From: Diaporthe sp. PMI_573
Taxonomy: Eukaryota > Ascomycota > Sordariomycetes > Diaporthales > Diaporthaceae
Length of the DNA stretch: 64,000 bases
NCBI GenBank assembly: GCA_021399435.1
Contig: JAJTUP010000018.1
Location: forward strand, 434,001-498,000
Direction: 5' to 3'
The notes beneath the pieces were generated by a model. The model did no database searches. It was given only the letters and a program-made list of their open reading frames with translations, and was not told the DNA's origin. How positions within the stretch are numbered: position 1 is the stretch's first letter; every line of letters begins with the position of its first letter. The position numbers were made by a program, and so were the translations under genes. Positions 47,010 through 58,355 of the stretch are shown here, in pieces.

Positions 47010-50000
47010 CAGAAGCGTTAGTCTCAGGATTCAATATATAAACGAGACTATTGCTCTTTATCGTGCGTCTTGTTGACATGTGGGTGGCGGTTGGTTCTCT
47101 TGTGATTTGATTTCCTGGGGGAGCACGCAGCATCACGGGCCTGGCCAGATCAGACCAGACTGCCGTGCTTTCTTGGATTCGTTCAAATTCATGGCGGTCA
47201 AGGCAGGTAGGCAGGTAGGCAGGCAGGCAGGCTCCCTTGGCTACATAACGAAACGTTCGATCGATCGAGTTGTATCGTGTCATGGAGGCTCAGTAAGCTT
47301 TCTGGGGGTGATGAGGTGAGTGTGAGTGTGAGGGGAGGGGTCGCACAGAGATGTTTGATGACCTGGGCGCCGGATCACCTGGGCATGGCTTCCCCGCGGG
47401 GCCTTGTGCGTTGTGACCGGAAGCTGACGCTGTGTGATGTCTAATGTGCAGTGTCTAATGTGCTTTTTGAGGTTGTGCCACTTCAAACGCTGCAGTTTCG
47501 TCACCTGGCCAGTCTCGTTCAGGTTTGAATAGGCGTTGCAACAGGTTTTGTCTATGGCGATGGGAAGCTTGAGTGTTTGTTGTTGTTGGGGAGGGAGTGT
47601 TCTCTGGATGAATGGGATGGGTGGAACTAGTGTTTTGTTGGGTTGGGTTGTGAGATTCATGACTTCGAAGTAGATACGTGTGTATCTCTTTGCTGTAAGA
47701 AATGATCATGGCCTCAACGCGTGGGCAGGTCAGAATTGATCTTTCGTGTTGGTGCTTATTGATTCCTGCCGTTTACGCCTCTCCATCAGAACGAATTTGA
47801 CTTAGGGCACCATAATGACCAGTCTCTGGACGTTGGTGGGAATTGTGAGCATCAAAACGAGAAGGTTCGTCTCATCTTAAATCAAGAGGGATTGTGCCTC
47901 ATGAGGCTTTCCACCGGAGCCATCTTCTCTCCTCACATCAGAGTACTGAAGCTCTCTTCCTTTTCCAAATGCATGAGATAGTCTCGAAAGTCATCTTAGG
48001 TGATGCCGCTTGGGTCTCTGTCAGTGCTAGCCATGCAAGGTTGTTGTTCTTCAAGAATGCAGATATTTGCATATGGAAATATTTATGCACTGAGTCATTT
48101 AGTTGGCTGCAAATCCAAGTGAAGCGAAGTTGTCTTTTTTGCCTAGTTGCACTGTCTTCCAAAGACGTCCGTCCTGAGGGCCCATGTGTTATGCTCGCTA
48201 TCTAGTCATAGGTATGTGACGGGTTGCTGGGCTGGGATACAACAGCAAAGATCCAGTCCAATGCGTACAACCGACATCTAAATACCGAGCACGTGGAATT
48301 CATGCCTGGGATCATGACGCTATAGACCATACTTGCCAGTGGCGTTTGTGCAGAACAATGTCCAATGGCTTCTTGCGATGTCGACTTCAGGGAGCTCGGT
48401 AATGGTATGGCATGTACATGCATACCCTGAGTTGTTCCATCGCGGGCAGACATATGCCTCAGAATGCTAGAGGCTATTCCGGCCGAACTCACGCATAGAA
48501 GTGACGCAGCCCACTATATTCCAGGGAGCCCGAGGTCCGAATGGGACTGACGGCCTTGATGTCCAACTTTCCAACCGGCACGCTTGCACATGAAACCCCC
48601 CCCCCCCCAGGGCGAGCACATAAGAACCTTACAGCCGCATGCTCAGGCTTGAGCGCGCGGGCATGATTCCCGCCCATGCACCCCCCACCCCCCTTCGAGG
48701 ACCGTCGTCTCACAGGTGATCGATCCATGAGTCAGCCTGGCTCTTGTTTCCTGCAAGGAGCGGGCGTCAGCTCTGCAACGGCGGTTGATGCCCTCGGAAC
48801 TGCGATACAAGACGGACGAAGTGCTATCGACGAAGGGGTGTCCCTCCCTCCCGCGAGAAACTTTGGACGGGGAAGAATGTGGTGTAGTCGACGGCGGCAG
48901 CATCGGCGGAACTTGAATGACACGTCGCTCTCGCTCACGAGGGTGCCTGTGGCTAGAGGCATGTAGCTCCCGAGTGATGGGATAAGATTGTGAGCTTTTG
49001 GTGGTTTTCTCTGCGTAAAGGCGGTACGCACTGGATGAGACAAGAGCTTTCCTCTGGCGAATGTACATGACCCCTTGAGAGAGGGAATGTCTTTGCGTTG
49101 AGTCCAGAGCTTTTGACAATGCTGTGCAGTGCGAAGGAGCCCCAATGGAAATAATCTCTTCTAGTGTTTTGGGCAACTTGTCAAGTTTGTAATTTTCACG
49201 TGGAGCTGCTTTCTTTTCTTGTGTATCCTACAGACCTTGGGCTTGTGGAATACGAATCTCTTTCTTTTTCCCTTTCACGGCTGCTATGGTTTCGTAGATG
49301 TCTTCTCTTAGCTCTATCACAGTACAGCCAGACCGAATATCAAAACGCCCTCTTCCCACGGGCATGGCCTCTGGTACAGTTTCATGGCATTCAAGAGGGT
49401 GTGAAAGCGCATCCCGGATCAGAACAAAGTTTGTTGAGGCTACTTGTATTCATCAATGCATTAAATATAATTAAGTGACTGCCGCTCTCCGATTGAAGAT
49501 GTTTGCTCATTCCGAATCCTTTCGACGAGACACCAACGTGCACTTGGACGAGCTTCTTGGTCACATCCCGGAACAACAGCCAGAGCGAGCATGGTGTGTC
49601 TTTCCCAGGCGTCAGGTGTACGATCAACCCTCCGAACGCCCTCCAAAGGGGTGTAAGTATCGAGCTGTTGCCTCCCTCCTGTGCAGATCCGTGATGCGAA
49701 AAGTATGTGCCAATTGTTGGGGGCACACCAAATGGAGCAGTCTAAACTGACACTGAGCAGGCCTGCCTCGGACGCAAAGCACGCAAAGCCCCAGAGCCAG
49801 GACTGGCGCATGCCAGTTCTGGCCCGGCCAGAGTGTCGTTCATCACAGTACCATCTCTGTCTGCCCCATCCAATCTCCGCCGCATTCTCTAATAGTGCCT
49901 CGACGTTACCCTGCAATGCCGTATCGTATCGTATCATGTAAAGTCGTCAATCTCCCTCTCGCCCCGAGTCCCGCAAACTCGCATCACAGACGCACTTGCG

Positions 50001-50077
50001 TGCCTCTCACCGTCGGGACGGAGGCGCTGGCGTGTACATGCCGCCCGTGGGACGCCGCCGCTGACATGGCCTCGGTG
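43701..50077. other. Gene-poor region, part 2
   Basis: No supported gene. Frames of 149-179 codons overlap antisense at 44217-44756, but neither shows a motif. A tRNA-like B-box is present on the minus strand near 44840 without a complete cloverleaf (see rejected items). The stretch includes the CTG/CAG repeat locus at 46.8-47.0 kb, a TCACTC/CA-rich patch near 43505-43545 and GCAGGTAG units near 47206-47232. Confidence 0.4.
46797..47006. repeat. Heptamer array, CTG run, TTGG run and CAG run
   Basis: In order: about six GCTGCGT heptamers (46797-46838), about 12 CTG units (46843-46880), about six TTGG units (46940-46963) and 11 CAG units (46974-47006). The CTG and CAG tracts are inverted repeats about 93 bp apart and could pair as a hairpin. 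Frames through the region encode only homopolymers. Confidence 0.9.
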
Positions 50078-50203
50078 CTACTTGAAGCAGTTGAAGCGGC
50101 CGAGGGAGAAGCGCCAGGGCCCGCGGCGGACACCGTGCCTGTCTGCGTTGATGCTTGTGCCGAAGTGCTTCCCGCCGAAGCCTTTGTGGTAGATGAAGGG
50201 CAT
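50078..50203 (-). CDS. Possible 41-residue protein
   Basis: A complete ATG-to-TAG frame below usual size cut-offs. It begins in a good context (CAAAAAATG) and encodes a basic, Phe/Gly-rich peptide starting MPFIYHKGFGGKHFGTS and ending GRFNCFK. The mixed composition looks more protein-like than the Ser/Ala/Thr-rich overlapping frames. There is no signal peptide or known domain. The upstream minus strand (50.2-50.4 kb) is A/C-rich with no competing ATG immediately upstream, as expected of a leader. It could also be chance. Confidence 0.35.
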   Translation of the reverse strand: MPFIYHKGFGGKHFGTSINADRHGVRRGPWRFSLGRFNCFK

Positions 50204-51078
50204 TTTTTGATATGGGTGGACTTTGTCGTCTGGGATCTGGTTTGGTGGTGTTGAGACCGTGTCTGCAAGTGGATCGAGAGTCAGTGCTTGCTTGGTGGGA
50301 GTCGTGAAATATTCACGGAGATGCTGCTTGGATATGTACCTTTTCGTGTTCTTGTGTAGTGGAGTTTTAGGTTGTTGCTCAGTTAAATTTATTTCAGGAT
50401 TGTGCCAGGAGATCGCAGAAGAGTAGGTAGGCTATTAAAGTATGTGGAGGCATTGAAGTCAGGTTGTTGAGGCAGCCCGGTTCCATGGCGGTGGCTGGTT
50501 GCGTCATTGTGAATCAAAGCAGGGAAGCGCACCATCGAGATGTTCCCTGCACAATGGCGACGGCGTGCCTTGGCAGGTGTGACCCGCATCACGAGCCCTG
50601 CAAGGTGGATGGCGAGGGCACGGCTTCTTCTTTAGCCAGCATGTAACGCCTTTCCATTCAGCAGTATTAATTTTTAGCTTAGCTGCGCCTCTGAAGTCGA
50701 GCGTCGTTGTTTGCCCCCACGAAGCTGCCATCGCCAAGAGGCATTTCCAAGTTGGAGACATTTGCACTCGCTGCTACCGTCCGACTTGGTAATAACCGCT
50801 GCCAAGATCTCTGACGATCTCTCCCGAATCATCAATCTATTGCATCTGATATGCGATGGCAGTGGCGGATACCTACACAGTAGAGGAACCGGCTTCTGCT
50901 TTCCGTACCAGCTTACACCAGATTAATATTGATCCATATATCCCATTTACTATTGTACTTAGACATTGTAATTATTTGAAGCATTGGCTGGAATACAAAA
51001 GTGCATGCGGACCTCTTCAAGGCCTCCTGCGAAGCCCGTTCAAATAAGCCCTGATGCAGAGAACCCAAAGATTCTCGC
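50204..51078. other. Intergenic, no further gene seen
   Basis: The left part may be the leader and promoter of the 41-codon ORF. The right part, AT-rich near 50.93-50.99 kb, is the 3' flank of the ubiquitin-like gene. Nothing else was recognised. Confidence 0.4.
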
Positions 51079-53060
51079 TCATTTATGGCAGCTGAGGAGA
51101 TACCGTGCCAGCTTCCCTATTCTCCATTTCGATCGGGACTGCTCTCTTTGTCCTTCAATGTGCTCCTCGAAGTTTCTCCCAGTCGAACTGCCATCGGGTG
51201 AGGCCCCTGTCCTTGCTTTCGCTCTGCTCACATGCTTGAAAAGTTCCGCCACACTTGGGATACCCTTTGACCTCTCACGATCCTGAACGAACGCTCTTGA
51301 TTGGTCGGACATGATAAAAGTGTTTTGGTCCTGCTCGAAGGTCTTCTTCTTGGGCCCTAGTTTCAAACCTGTCTCCCTCTCAAAATGCTTCTCGTTGATC
51401 ATGTGTATTCGCAGTCTCATCTTGAAAGATTGGTTCCACTGTTCAGGGTGGTCATCCGGTGTAAACTTCTGCTTGACAAGACCCCCAGGACATATTTCCA
51501 TCACATCCTGTAGTCGGGCCGTTCTGTCAGAGTCCGGAAGCTCGATGGATCGAAGCTCCACGGATGTTGGAATCTCCCTTGAATGCGTAGAACGCGCACC
51601 ATGGAGTAGCATAGGTTTTCCTGTCCACGGACGACCCAAAGTACATCTAGCACGCTCTGAATGCCAGGGTAGCAAGTACAAGGTGATGCTGCTGATGTCG
51701 TACCATTCTAAAGGGTATTCTGTTTCCGGTCAGTATTGCTGTACAACATACATGCCATCAGGCTTCTAAGGTTGTAGACTTACCGTCTTCAAGCTCTTTA
51801 TCAGCCGAGAAAACTTTTTGCTTTCTTAGAGGAATGTGCTCTTGGTCTCGGATCCTCTTCTTGAGGTCATGAACCGTGTTGCTACTGTTCATATTCTTGA
51901 CTAGGGTCTTTGTTCCGTCCGGTGCGTGCAGACAAAGGTCGAAGCTAGGAACTATGGAGAGAGTGCTAAGAGGTATATAGGCCTGCTTGCCCGAACCTTG
52001 TCTCTCGAGCGAGTCTTCAATAGCAATTTCCTCCTCGCAAGGACCTGGCAAAGGCGGAGTCGTGTCCTCTGAGTGAATGACTACCTTGCAATGGAGTCTC
52101 GGTGAATATGAAGACTCGGGGTCTTGATGGTCATTCTCGGGAATTCCATGGCTGCCTGAGCTTCCATAGGCCCTTTCAAGAATCCAATGGTCAGTCGATA
52201 CCCCTTTTGTGGTGATGGCTGACAGCGCCCCAGATCATGATTTTCAATCTCGTTGAACTTACTTGCGTGAAGTTACCTGTATCTCTATACATTTTACTGA
52301 GTCGTCCTTGGAGAGCACTGAAGCTAGTGAAAACCTTTAATTCATGGTGAGTAGAAAGAAAACAAAGAATAGAAAAGTCACTTAGCACACCAACATACCC
52401 TGAGCTGCCTCGAAGGACCTGAAATTGCCGTACTACTCGTGGGTCATCGGCAAAACGTGTACCGTATACCCATTCTTGTATTGGAGCAACAAAATAATCC
52501 TGGTCTAACACATCACATGGAGAGGTGGGAATATCAGCGCCATTTGACCTTGGCCTCGCCACGTTTACCTCGCCAGCGAAAACCCTGTATTTATACATCG
52601 AGTCTTGAGCCACATTGAAAACGCGTAACGCAACAGCTGTTCGCTCTGGTCTCATTGTCAATACACCCAAGTCCACATTGGATAGTGGAGTTGGCTAGTG
52701 GAGCAATCGATCAAGTAATTTGCTGAGGTGGACATGAGAATGAAATTGTTGAGCAAAAATACCTTTGACGGGAACGAGGACGTCAAAAGTGAATGAACCC
52801 CCTGTGCTCGAGGGTGGCGTCCATTTCCTAGACAGCTCAGCGTCGTAAAGAGGGAGTGCCATACAGTCCGCCCAGGGTCTGTGTGTCTCGTCGACAACAT
52901 GAATTCGTTGGTGCTTCTTGTTCGAGTTGTCTTCGACGCGTGGTGTTTGATACAGGCCGAGCTGGAGAGCTTTCTGTGCCCCCATGTGTATCTGAAGGCC
53001 GTCCCGGGTGACATTGTCAGCCATGGGGATCGAGACATCCCGTGGTCCTTGATTTCCCAT
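51079..53060 (-). CDS. Ubiquitin-like-domain protein of unknown function
   Basis: Five exons (53060-52763, 52636-52399, 52323-52277, 52203-51784, 51707-51079) join in frame to about 543 aa. A ubiquitin fold (about residues 282-350) runs from FDLCLHAPDGTKTLVKNMN through VHDLKKRIRDQEHIPLRKQK and VFSADKELEDG to ISSITLYLL. It lacks a terminal Gly-Gly and is followed by a long basic tail, so it is a built-in domain, not a conjugated modifier. The middle part (about 100-190) contains ALRVFNVAQDS and an EWVYGTRF...RVVRQF segment. From memory this resembles a QxWLDG...VRQFVA motif in uncharacterised fungal and bacterial proteins. The 5' end is uncertain: an in-frame ATG at 53060 was taken, but an additional upstream exon ending in ALFIFK (splice near 53190) is possible. 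The first intron is also uncertain, as reading through it would meet a TAG at 52695. Confidence 0.6.
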
Positions 53061-53622
53061 GTCCTCGTCGATAACGCTATCAATTCGCTGTTGCGGAACT
53101 TTTGAAATCGGGACAGACGTCAGTTCCACGATGCCCGGTCCGAGGTTGAGTTTGATAAGAGACGTTCTACAGGATCTTGTGCACCTTTGAAAATAAAAAG
53201 GGCTGGGGTCGTACTAGATAGCAGGTCGCGGGTGATTTCAAGCTCTGTTTTGCACAGCCTTACGGTTGCCTAATTCCACCTCCTGAGCTATCGTTCAGAA
53301 CATCAGTTTTTCAACTTTATTACCGCATGTATGCACAGCCAGGTTTGTTGCGGCTGAGCGCTGACCAAGTGTTGAAGCTAAGCACTGATAGGCCTGTGAC
53401 TAGTTCGAACTGCTGCCACTATATGCCCAGCAAACGCCCTGCTGCTTACTGGCAACCTCCAGTGCGCCATCGGAATTTAGCAGTGCGACGTTACAACTGT
53501 ATCCCAGGATGGCCCATTCCGATGCGGCGAGCGCTGACTGACTTCTGGCAGATGGAAGCTGAAATTTGGCCTTACTCTTTTTACGTTCTAAAACATAGTT
53601 TTCGGCATCATCTATGTTCAAA
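53061..53622. promoter_or_regulatory. Shared upstream region of the ubiquitin-like and membrane-protein genes
   Basis: The two genes are divergent with about 560 bp between the chosen start codons. No clear TATA box or known motif was found. On the minus side, 53100-53270 contains a frame (EITRDLLSSTTPALFIFK) that may be a further 5' exon of the ubiquitin-like gene, joined by an 86-bp intron with a CTGAC branch point. If so, the promoter is shorter. Confidence 0.4.
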
Positions 53623-54185
53623 ATGGCTGATGGTGACAGTCCTCTTTCGACGACAAGCAACATAGTTGGTATTCTCACTTTCGCTCTGGCCACCCTCTCT
53701 TTCTGGCTAGCCTTCTACGCCGCCACTGCAGACGCGCCAAGGGAAATGAGGAGCTACAAAGGCTACCTGGTCCAGAGAGAAGCCCATATCGAAGAGATTG
53801 GTCAATTCTTCGATGAAAGAGATGTCGAGGCCGATAATGAGTTAGAAAATTCGCCTCTCAAAGGGTTGGTGTCGGGGTCACTCAGACTGGCAGAAGACCG
53901 AAGAAAAGAATTGCAAACAAACGTCTACAAAATATGTGGCACCGAGCAAATGAGCCTAAGTCAGAGGGTATGGTGGTGGATGGAGCGGCGGGATATGAAT
54001 ATGGCAATGGCAGGGGTGGACATACAAATACAGCATCTCACCTCCCTGCAAATGTCGTTTTTGCTCCGGTAAATGCAGCGGACTAGAATCTACTTTTTAC
54101 AATTGCTAACTTGTTTCTCAGCAAAATTGATCGACAGGGTACCCAGTTGGATGAGGTGGAGAGATTAATCACGCTTCCTGCCTAG
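53623..54185 (+). CDS. Single-pass membrane protein of unknown function
   Basis: Two exons (53623-54068 and 54122-54185) with a 53-bp intron give 169 aa. One hydrophobic helix (about residues 11-31, IVGILTFALATLSFWLAFYA) follows a short polar N-terminus beginning MADGDSPLSTTS. The rest is charged and probably cytosolic and helical, with several Glu/Arg-rich stretches (EEIGQFFDERDVEADNELE) and a WWWMERRD segment. Exon 2 is short (KIDRQGTQLDEVERLI, then a stop) and continues an amphipathic helix. Architecture and the LSTTSNIVGILTFA start resemble fungal proteins of unknown function. An in-frame ATG three codons upstream (53614) has a weaker context. It is divergent from the ubiquitin-like gene. 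Confidence 0.7.
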
Positions 54186-54277
54186 ACGGGAACCACGCCG
54201 ATGCAATTCTAATAGCAGTATGAAGCTAGGTCTAGCAGACGCGGAAATATAACGGCCTGAATATGTATATAGAGCCC

Positions 54278-54564
54278 CTAGCAACACTTTGCCCGCGACC
54301 CGCTCGGACAAGTCGTGCCCTCGGGATCCGCCACGCAGTCCCGGAAAGTCGGAAATGCATCACTCTGATCGTCCACGCACTATTATGCCGAGACAGTGTC
54401 AGTGCCAAGTGTGCGAGACCTGAGAAAATGCAGCGGGAACCTACGCAGAATGTATTTTTATCGATATTCTCGCAGGCTCCGACTCCTGCGGCTCCGCTGT
54501 CGCAGAACTCGGCTGTGGTGACGGCTGCGAAGGCCGAGACCAGGGCAATGATTGTAAACTTCAT
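54278..54564 (-). CDS. Small secreted cysteine-rich protein (candidate effector)
   Basis: Exon 1 (54564-54445) and exon 2 (54364-54278) with an 80-bp phase-0 intron (GTAGGT donor, GATCAG acceptor) give 68 aa. A signal peptide (MKFTIIALVSAFAAVTTA) ends at about residue 18. The 50-residue mature part has seven cysteines and ends in a Cys-Cys pair. Reading through the intron destroys this pattern, which supports the splice. No known family was recognised. The size, secretion signal and cysteine content fit candidate effectors or secreted defence-like peptides of plant-associated fungi. The odd number of cysteines means one would be free or shared between molecules. Confidence 0.75.
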
Positions 54565-56294
54565 TGTGCTGGGATTTCTAAGAAATTAAAATGGTAATGG
54601 TGTCAAAGTGCCCGTCTTTGTGCATCTTGGTACTTTTGTCCAGTAATTCGAATCCAGGTAACAGAGCAGATAGTACAACCAAGCCTGGAGATGCCCTTCA
54701 CCGGATCATATGTACCGACATGTTGATCGGCTGGACCGCCAGGTTGGTACCGGCTCCATGTTCTTAGGTGTAAAGAACGCGCCCGTGGTGTTTCAGACCT
54801 AGATGTGAATCAATGTGTAAACTTCCCCTAACCGCTAAGCCCAGCTGGGCACATCCACCGCAGCCTTACCAGGCTCTCTCCCTACAGTTATCAGTCAAAC
54901 ATGACAAGGCTGCAACGAGTCATGACGGTATGATCCTGGCCGTTTCTATATGTCCCAGCAGAAGAAGAGTATAGCAACAAAGTGGTTCAGCTACGGGGAC
55001 GTGTTTTAGAAGGCTGGAGTTGACTCGTGGTAAGCGCTCCCACTTCACAGTCCAGGGAATATGAGATACTATTGTGATATATTCTGGTTGCACTTTTGTG
55101 CGGTTTAAAGGGCTAGGTGATGTAAGTGGCCCGTTGATCACAACATTCGTTAATCAATATATAGGAATCCGAGACGCAGAAGTCAAGCCTGAACCAGAGC
55201 CATATGCCCAGTACATAATAGCCATCGCAATGATTTTTATCCTCTCCCTCTCTATTCTCGTATTCAGTACCATCAGTAATACAGTCCATTTCAAATGCAG
55301 TTTTAGACAATCCTGGCTTCGGGAAAGTTAGTCCCGTGTCTAATATCCAAGTCTAGAGTATCTTCCATTCCGGGCAGGGTTGGGCCGGTACAATGATGAG
55401 ATGGTTCAAAAGAGCATGCAACCAAATAGCTTTACGAACAAAATTGAATTGATCGCACAAACGTGACAACCCTAATTTTTGATGATCCCGTTTCTTGGGG
55501 ATTCAAGTCAACACTAGGACAGCAATCTGCCTCCTATCAAACTCTCAATAACAGGAATCCTAATTTACATTGCTAGCCCTATAGAATTTTGGTCAGCCAA
55601 TCTGCAGACAAGCGATCAGTACTCGAGGAATGCCCCGGTGCCTTTAAATGAGCTCCCAAAGACGTCGGCCCGCCACGTAGCCACCGGTTGCCTCCCCATC
55701 GGACCTCAAAGACACCAACTACCGTTCACCCAGCCGGCCAAGCCTCGGTCGGCTTCTTACTTGGCAATCCTACCCTGAGTCAGACTGGTTGACACTATTA
55801 CCGACGTGACCGACCAAAGTGGACCGCCCCAATTGCCGGGCCAAGACCTTTCAGATGCCCTGCCTTATCATTTGCGGAGCATTTCTGCTGATTAGTGTGT
55901 GATTGAAGAATCCCTAGCCCCGTGAATTCCGCGATGAAGTATGTTGACCGGCCCTGGCGGATTTTTCTTCCTCAAACTGGAAAGAGGGAATGAGGGGAAA
56001 GCCATGGCCGGACGACATCGGATACTGGCGATGTGTTGTACCCCGCTGGCCGCTTCCGACAGCCCTGGTCATCGGCATGGCAGCTGATAGAGCGATTTCC
56101 ATCTCGGACGTCACTTTTATGACAGTTGAAAATCTTAGTGGGGTGGAATATATTATACGAAGAGTGAGTGGTATATTAAGCCCTGCGGTCTCGCTGAGAC
56201 ACAAGAAATTCTTTCTTGAACTTGGTCCACGGCGTCTTATTGCCGACAACCTTCGTAATAACAGTCTGCGCTTGGCTCCCGTCTTTTTAAGAAG
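54565..56294. other. Intergenic between divergent genes, no gene seen
   Basis: An 85-codon frame at 55074-55331 includes one hydrophobic stretch (IIAIAMIFILSLSILVF), but its start and upstream residues look random. It is not called a gene. The right end is the promoter of the M20 gene. Confidence 0.4.
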
Positions 56295-57780
56295 ATGGCT
56301 TTCCAGATGCTTTCCAAGCGAGCATTAGTTCTCTGTGCCCTTGGCCAAGTCTCTGCGAATGCTTTGTCGTCTCGGCAGTCAACTGACAACCAGACAAGTC
56401 CATATACGGATGCAGTCTCCAAATACGTCGACTCTATAAGCGAGACTCTCTGGCCCATTAACACCGAGATCCACGATAACCCGGAGCTTCAATATGAAGA
56501 GGTCAGGGCTCACGACCTTCTTACCTCCTTTCTTGAGTCTCAGGACGGCTGGAACGTGACGCGGTCTGCATATAATATCAGCACAGCTTTCACCGCTGTA
56601 TTCCAAGGAAGTGGCGACGGCCCAGTTGTTTCATTTAACGCTGAGTACGGTAAGTCTCAAAGAGCTTTCGCCTCGAACTATCACGAGCCCGGAATGCTGA
56701 CAGTTCATATGTTCGCAGATGCATTGACCGGCCTGGGACATGCTTGCGGGCACAACCTGATCGCCATGGCGTCGCTGTCGGGGGCACTCGCTACTGCTGA
56801 GATCATGCGGAGTGAGCAACTAGCCGGAACAGTTGTGCTCTTCGGCACACCGGCAGAAGAGGGTAATTGACCAAGCCCCTGATAATATTCCATGTTGAGG
56901 GCGTCGAAACTGATAAGCTGTTGCAGGCGGCGGCGGTAAGATTAGGCTCAACGACGCTGGCGCCTACCGAGACCATAATATCGACATTAGTCTCATCTCG
57001 CACCCCGGAAACGGCGGTGACTCCCCCTACATGTCCACCACGTCAACGGACAGGTTCGAGGTCGAATACTACGGCAAGGCGGCGCACGCCGCAGCCGCCC
57101 CATGGGAAGGTGTGAACGCCCAGGACGCCCTGATCCTCGCCTACAACGCCCTGTCGATGCTGCGCCAGCAGACCCGCTCCACCGACATCATCCAGGGCTT
57201 CATCAGCAACGGCGGCAGCCGGACCAACATCATCCCAGACCTGTCAGCGGCGTCATTCGCCGTCCGAGCCGTAGACGACAGCTCACTGCACAACCTCACC
57301 GAGCGCGTGTACGCGTGCTTCGAGGCGGGCGCCCTGGCCACGGGGGCCAAGCTCAACCTGACCATGAGGCCGTACGGTTACTCGAACATGGTCACGAACG
57401 ACGCCCTGGCGGACTCGTATTCCGCGTGGTTCACCGGGCTAGGACACGGAGACGATCTGACCTCGACTGAGATCGCGAAGAATACCCAAGGCAGCGCTAG
57501 TACCGACCAGGGCAACCTCAGCCACGATTTCCCGTCCATCAGCGCTGGTTTTGAGATCACCAATGAGGACGGCAGTGTCCCTGAGACGGGGCCTCACACT
57601 GCTGCGTTTGAGGTGGCCGCGGGCAGTCGGCCGGCTTTTGACAAGTCTCTCTTGGTGGGCAAGGGTCTCGCCGGCGTTGCGTTGGATGTTTTGACTGTGG
57701 ATGGGCTGCTGGAGAAAGTCAAGGAGGAGTTTGGTGCCTTGAAGAAGGTGGCTCGCGCGAGAAGGAGCATACAGACATAG
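56295..57780 (+). CDS. Secreted M20-family amidohydrolase/peptidase
   Basis: Three exons (56295-56649, 56719-56862, 56927-57780) with introns of 69 and 64 bp give 450 aa. A signal peptide is visible in residues 1-24 (a second ATG at residue 5 gives an equally good one). The metal-binding motifs of the family are rebuilt across both introns: EYDALTGLGHACGHN (117-131), with Asp119, His126, Cys128 and His130, and GTPAEEGGGGK, with Glu165-Glu166. Later SHPGNGG and YGKAAHAAAAPWEG mark the dimerisation insert. HPGN and ACGH are typical of the amidohydrolase branch (aminoacylase-like, PM20D2-like) rather than classic carboxypeptidases. The substrate is probably an N-acyl amino acid or dipeptide, and the secretion signal suggests an extracellular or vacuolar site. 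Confidence 0.9.
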
Positions 57781-58355
57781 TTAAGTCAATTCATAATTGC
57801 TCTCGACGACTAGTAACCTCCGTGTTCGCTCTCCGACCTTGTCTACTGTATCAGTGAATCATGGGTCCGCCCTCCAATCTCAAATTGCTGCTCTTGGTAG
57901 GGTTTATTGGGCCTCGTAGCCTTCAGGTAGTGCGGCTGCCTATATCTGCAGGCAGGCGATATCAATAGACGATTCCAAGGCAGCTGCATACCGGTACCAT
58001 CTGCCCAATCCTAGCGCTACAACGGGAAGACCTTTAAATGGGTACAGGATGCAAAGCGTCAGCAGCCACATGCAGATCATGTCATATTTTGGTGAAGGAT
58101 TTGCAATTTCATGATGTCCTGCATCAGTACTGCAATAAATATCGCCTGCTTTCCTGCTGCTCAACCCATTACGAACGCACAATCTTGCACATATCTATAC
58201 ATTTAGGCTGTAGCTGATCAGCCTTCCTCCAATTTGCGGAACTGTACCATATCCTCCCATGGCTCTGAATACTAAGAAAAACCACTCTCCACGTGTTGGT
58301 CCTTTTCTTCCAGTATCGTACAACTGGTAGGGTATCTTCTCATGTCGCTGTAGCT
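57781..58355. other. Intergenic, no gene seen
   Basis: This is the 3' flank of the M20 gene and the promoter side of the CorA-like gene. An 80-codon minus frame at 57940-58182 has no recognisable features. Confidence 0.4.

Noticed and set aside
46735..47283. 182-codon frame with poly-Ala and poly-Gln
   Set aside because: It is created by the CTG/CAG repeats. The residues outside them are not protein-like.
53081..53129. Upstream extension of the ubiquitin-like gene reading GIVELTSVPISK
   Set aside because: It has no ATG and an in-frame stop upstream. It is more likely intron sequence with a CTGAC branch point, though a 5' exon cannot be excluded.
55074..55331. 85-codon frame with one hydrophobic stretch
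   Set aside because: A single membrane-like segment can arise by chance in AT-rich DNA. The rest lacks coding character and no partner exon was found.
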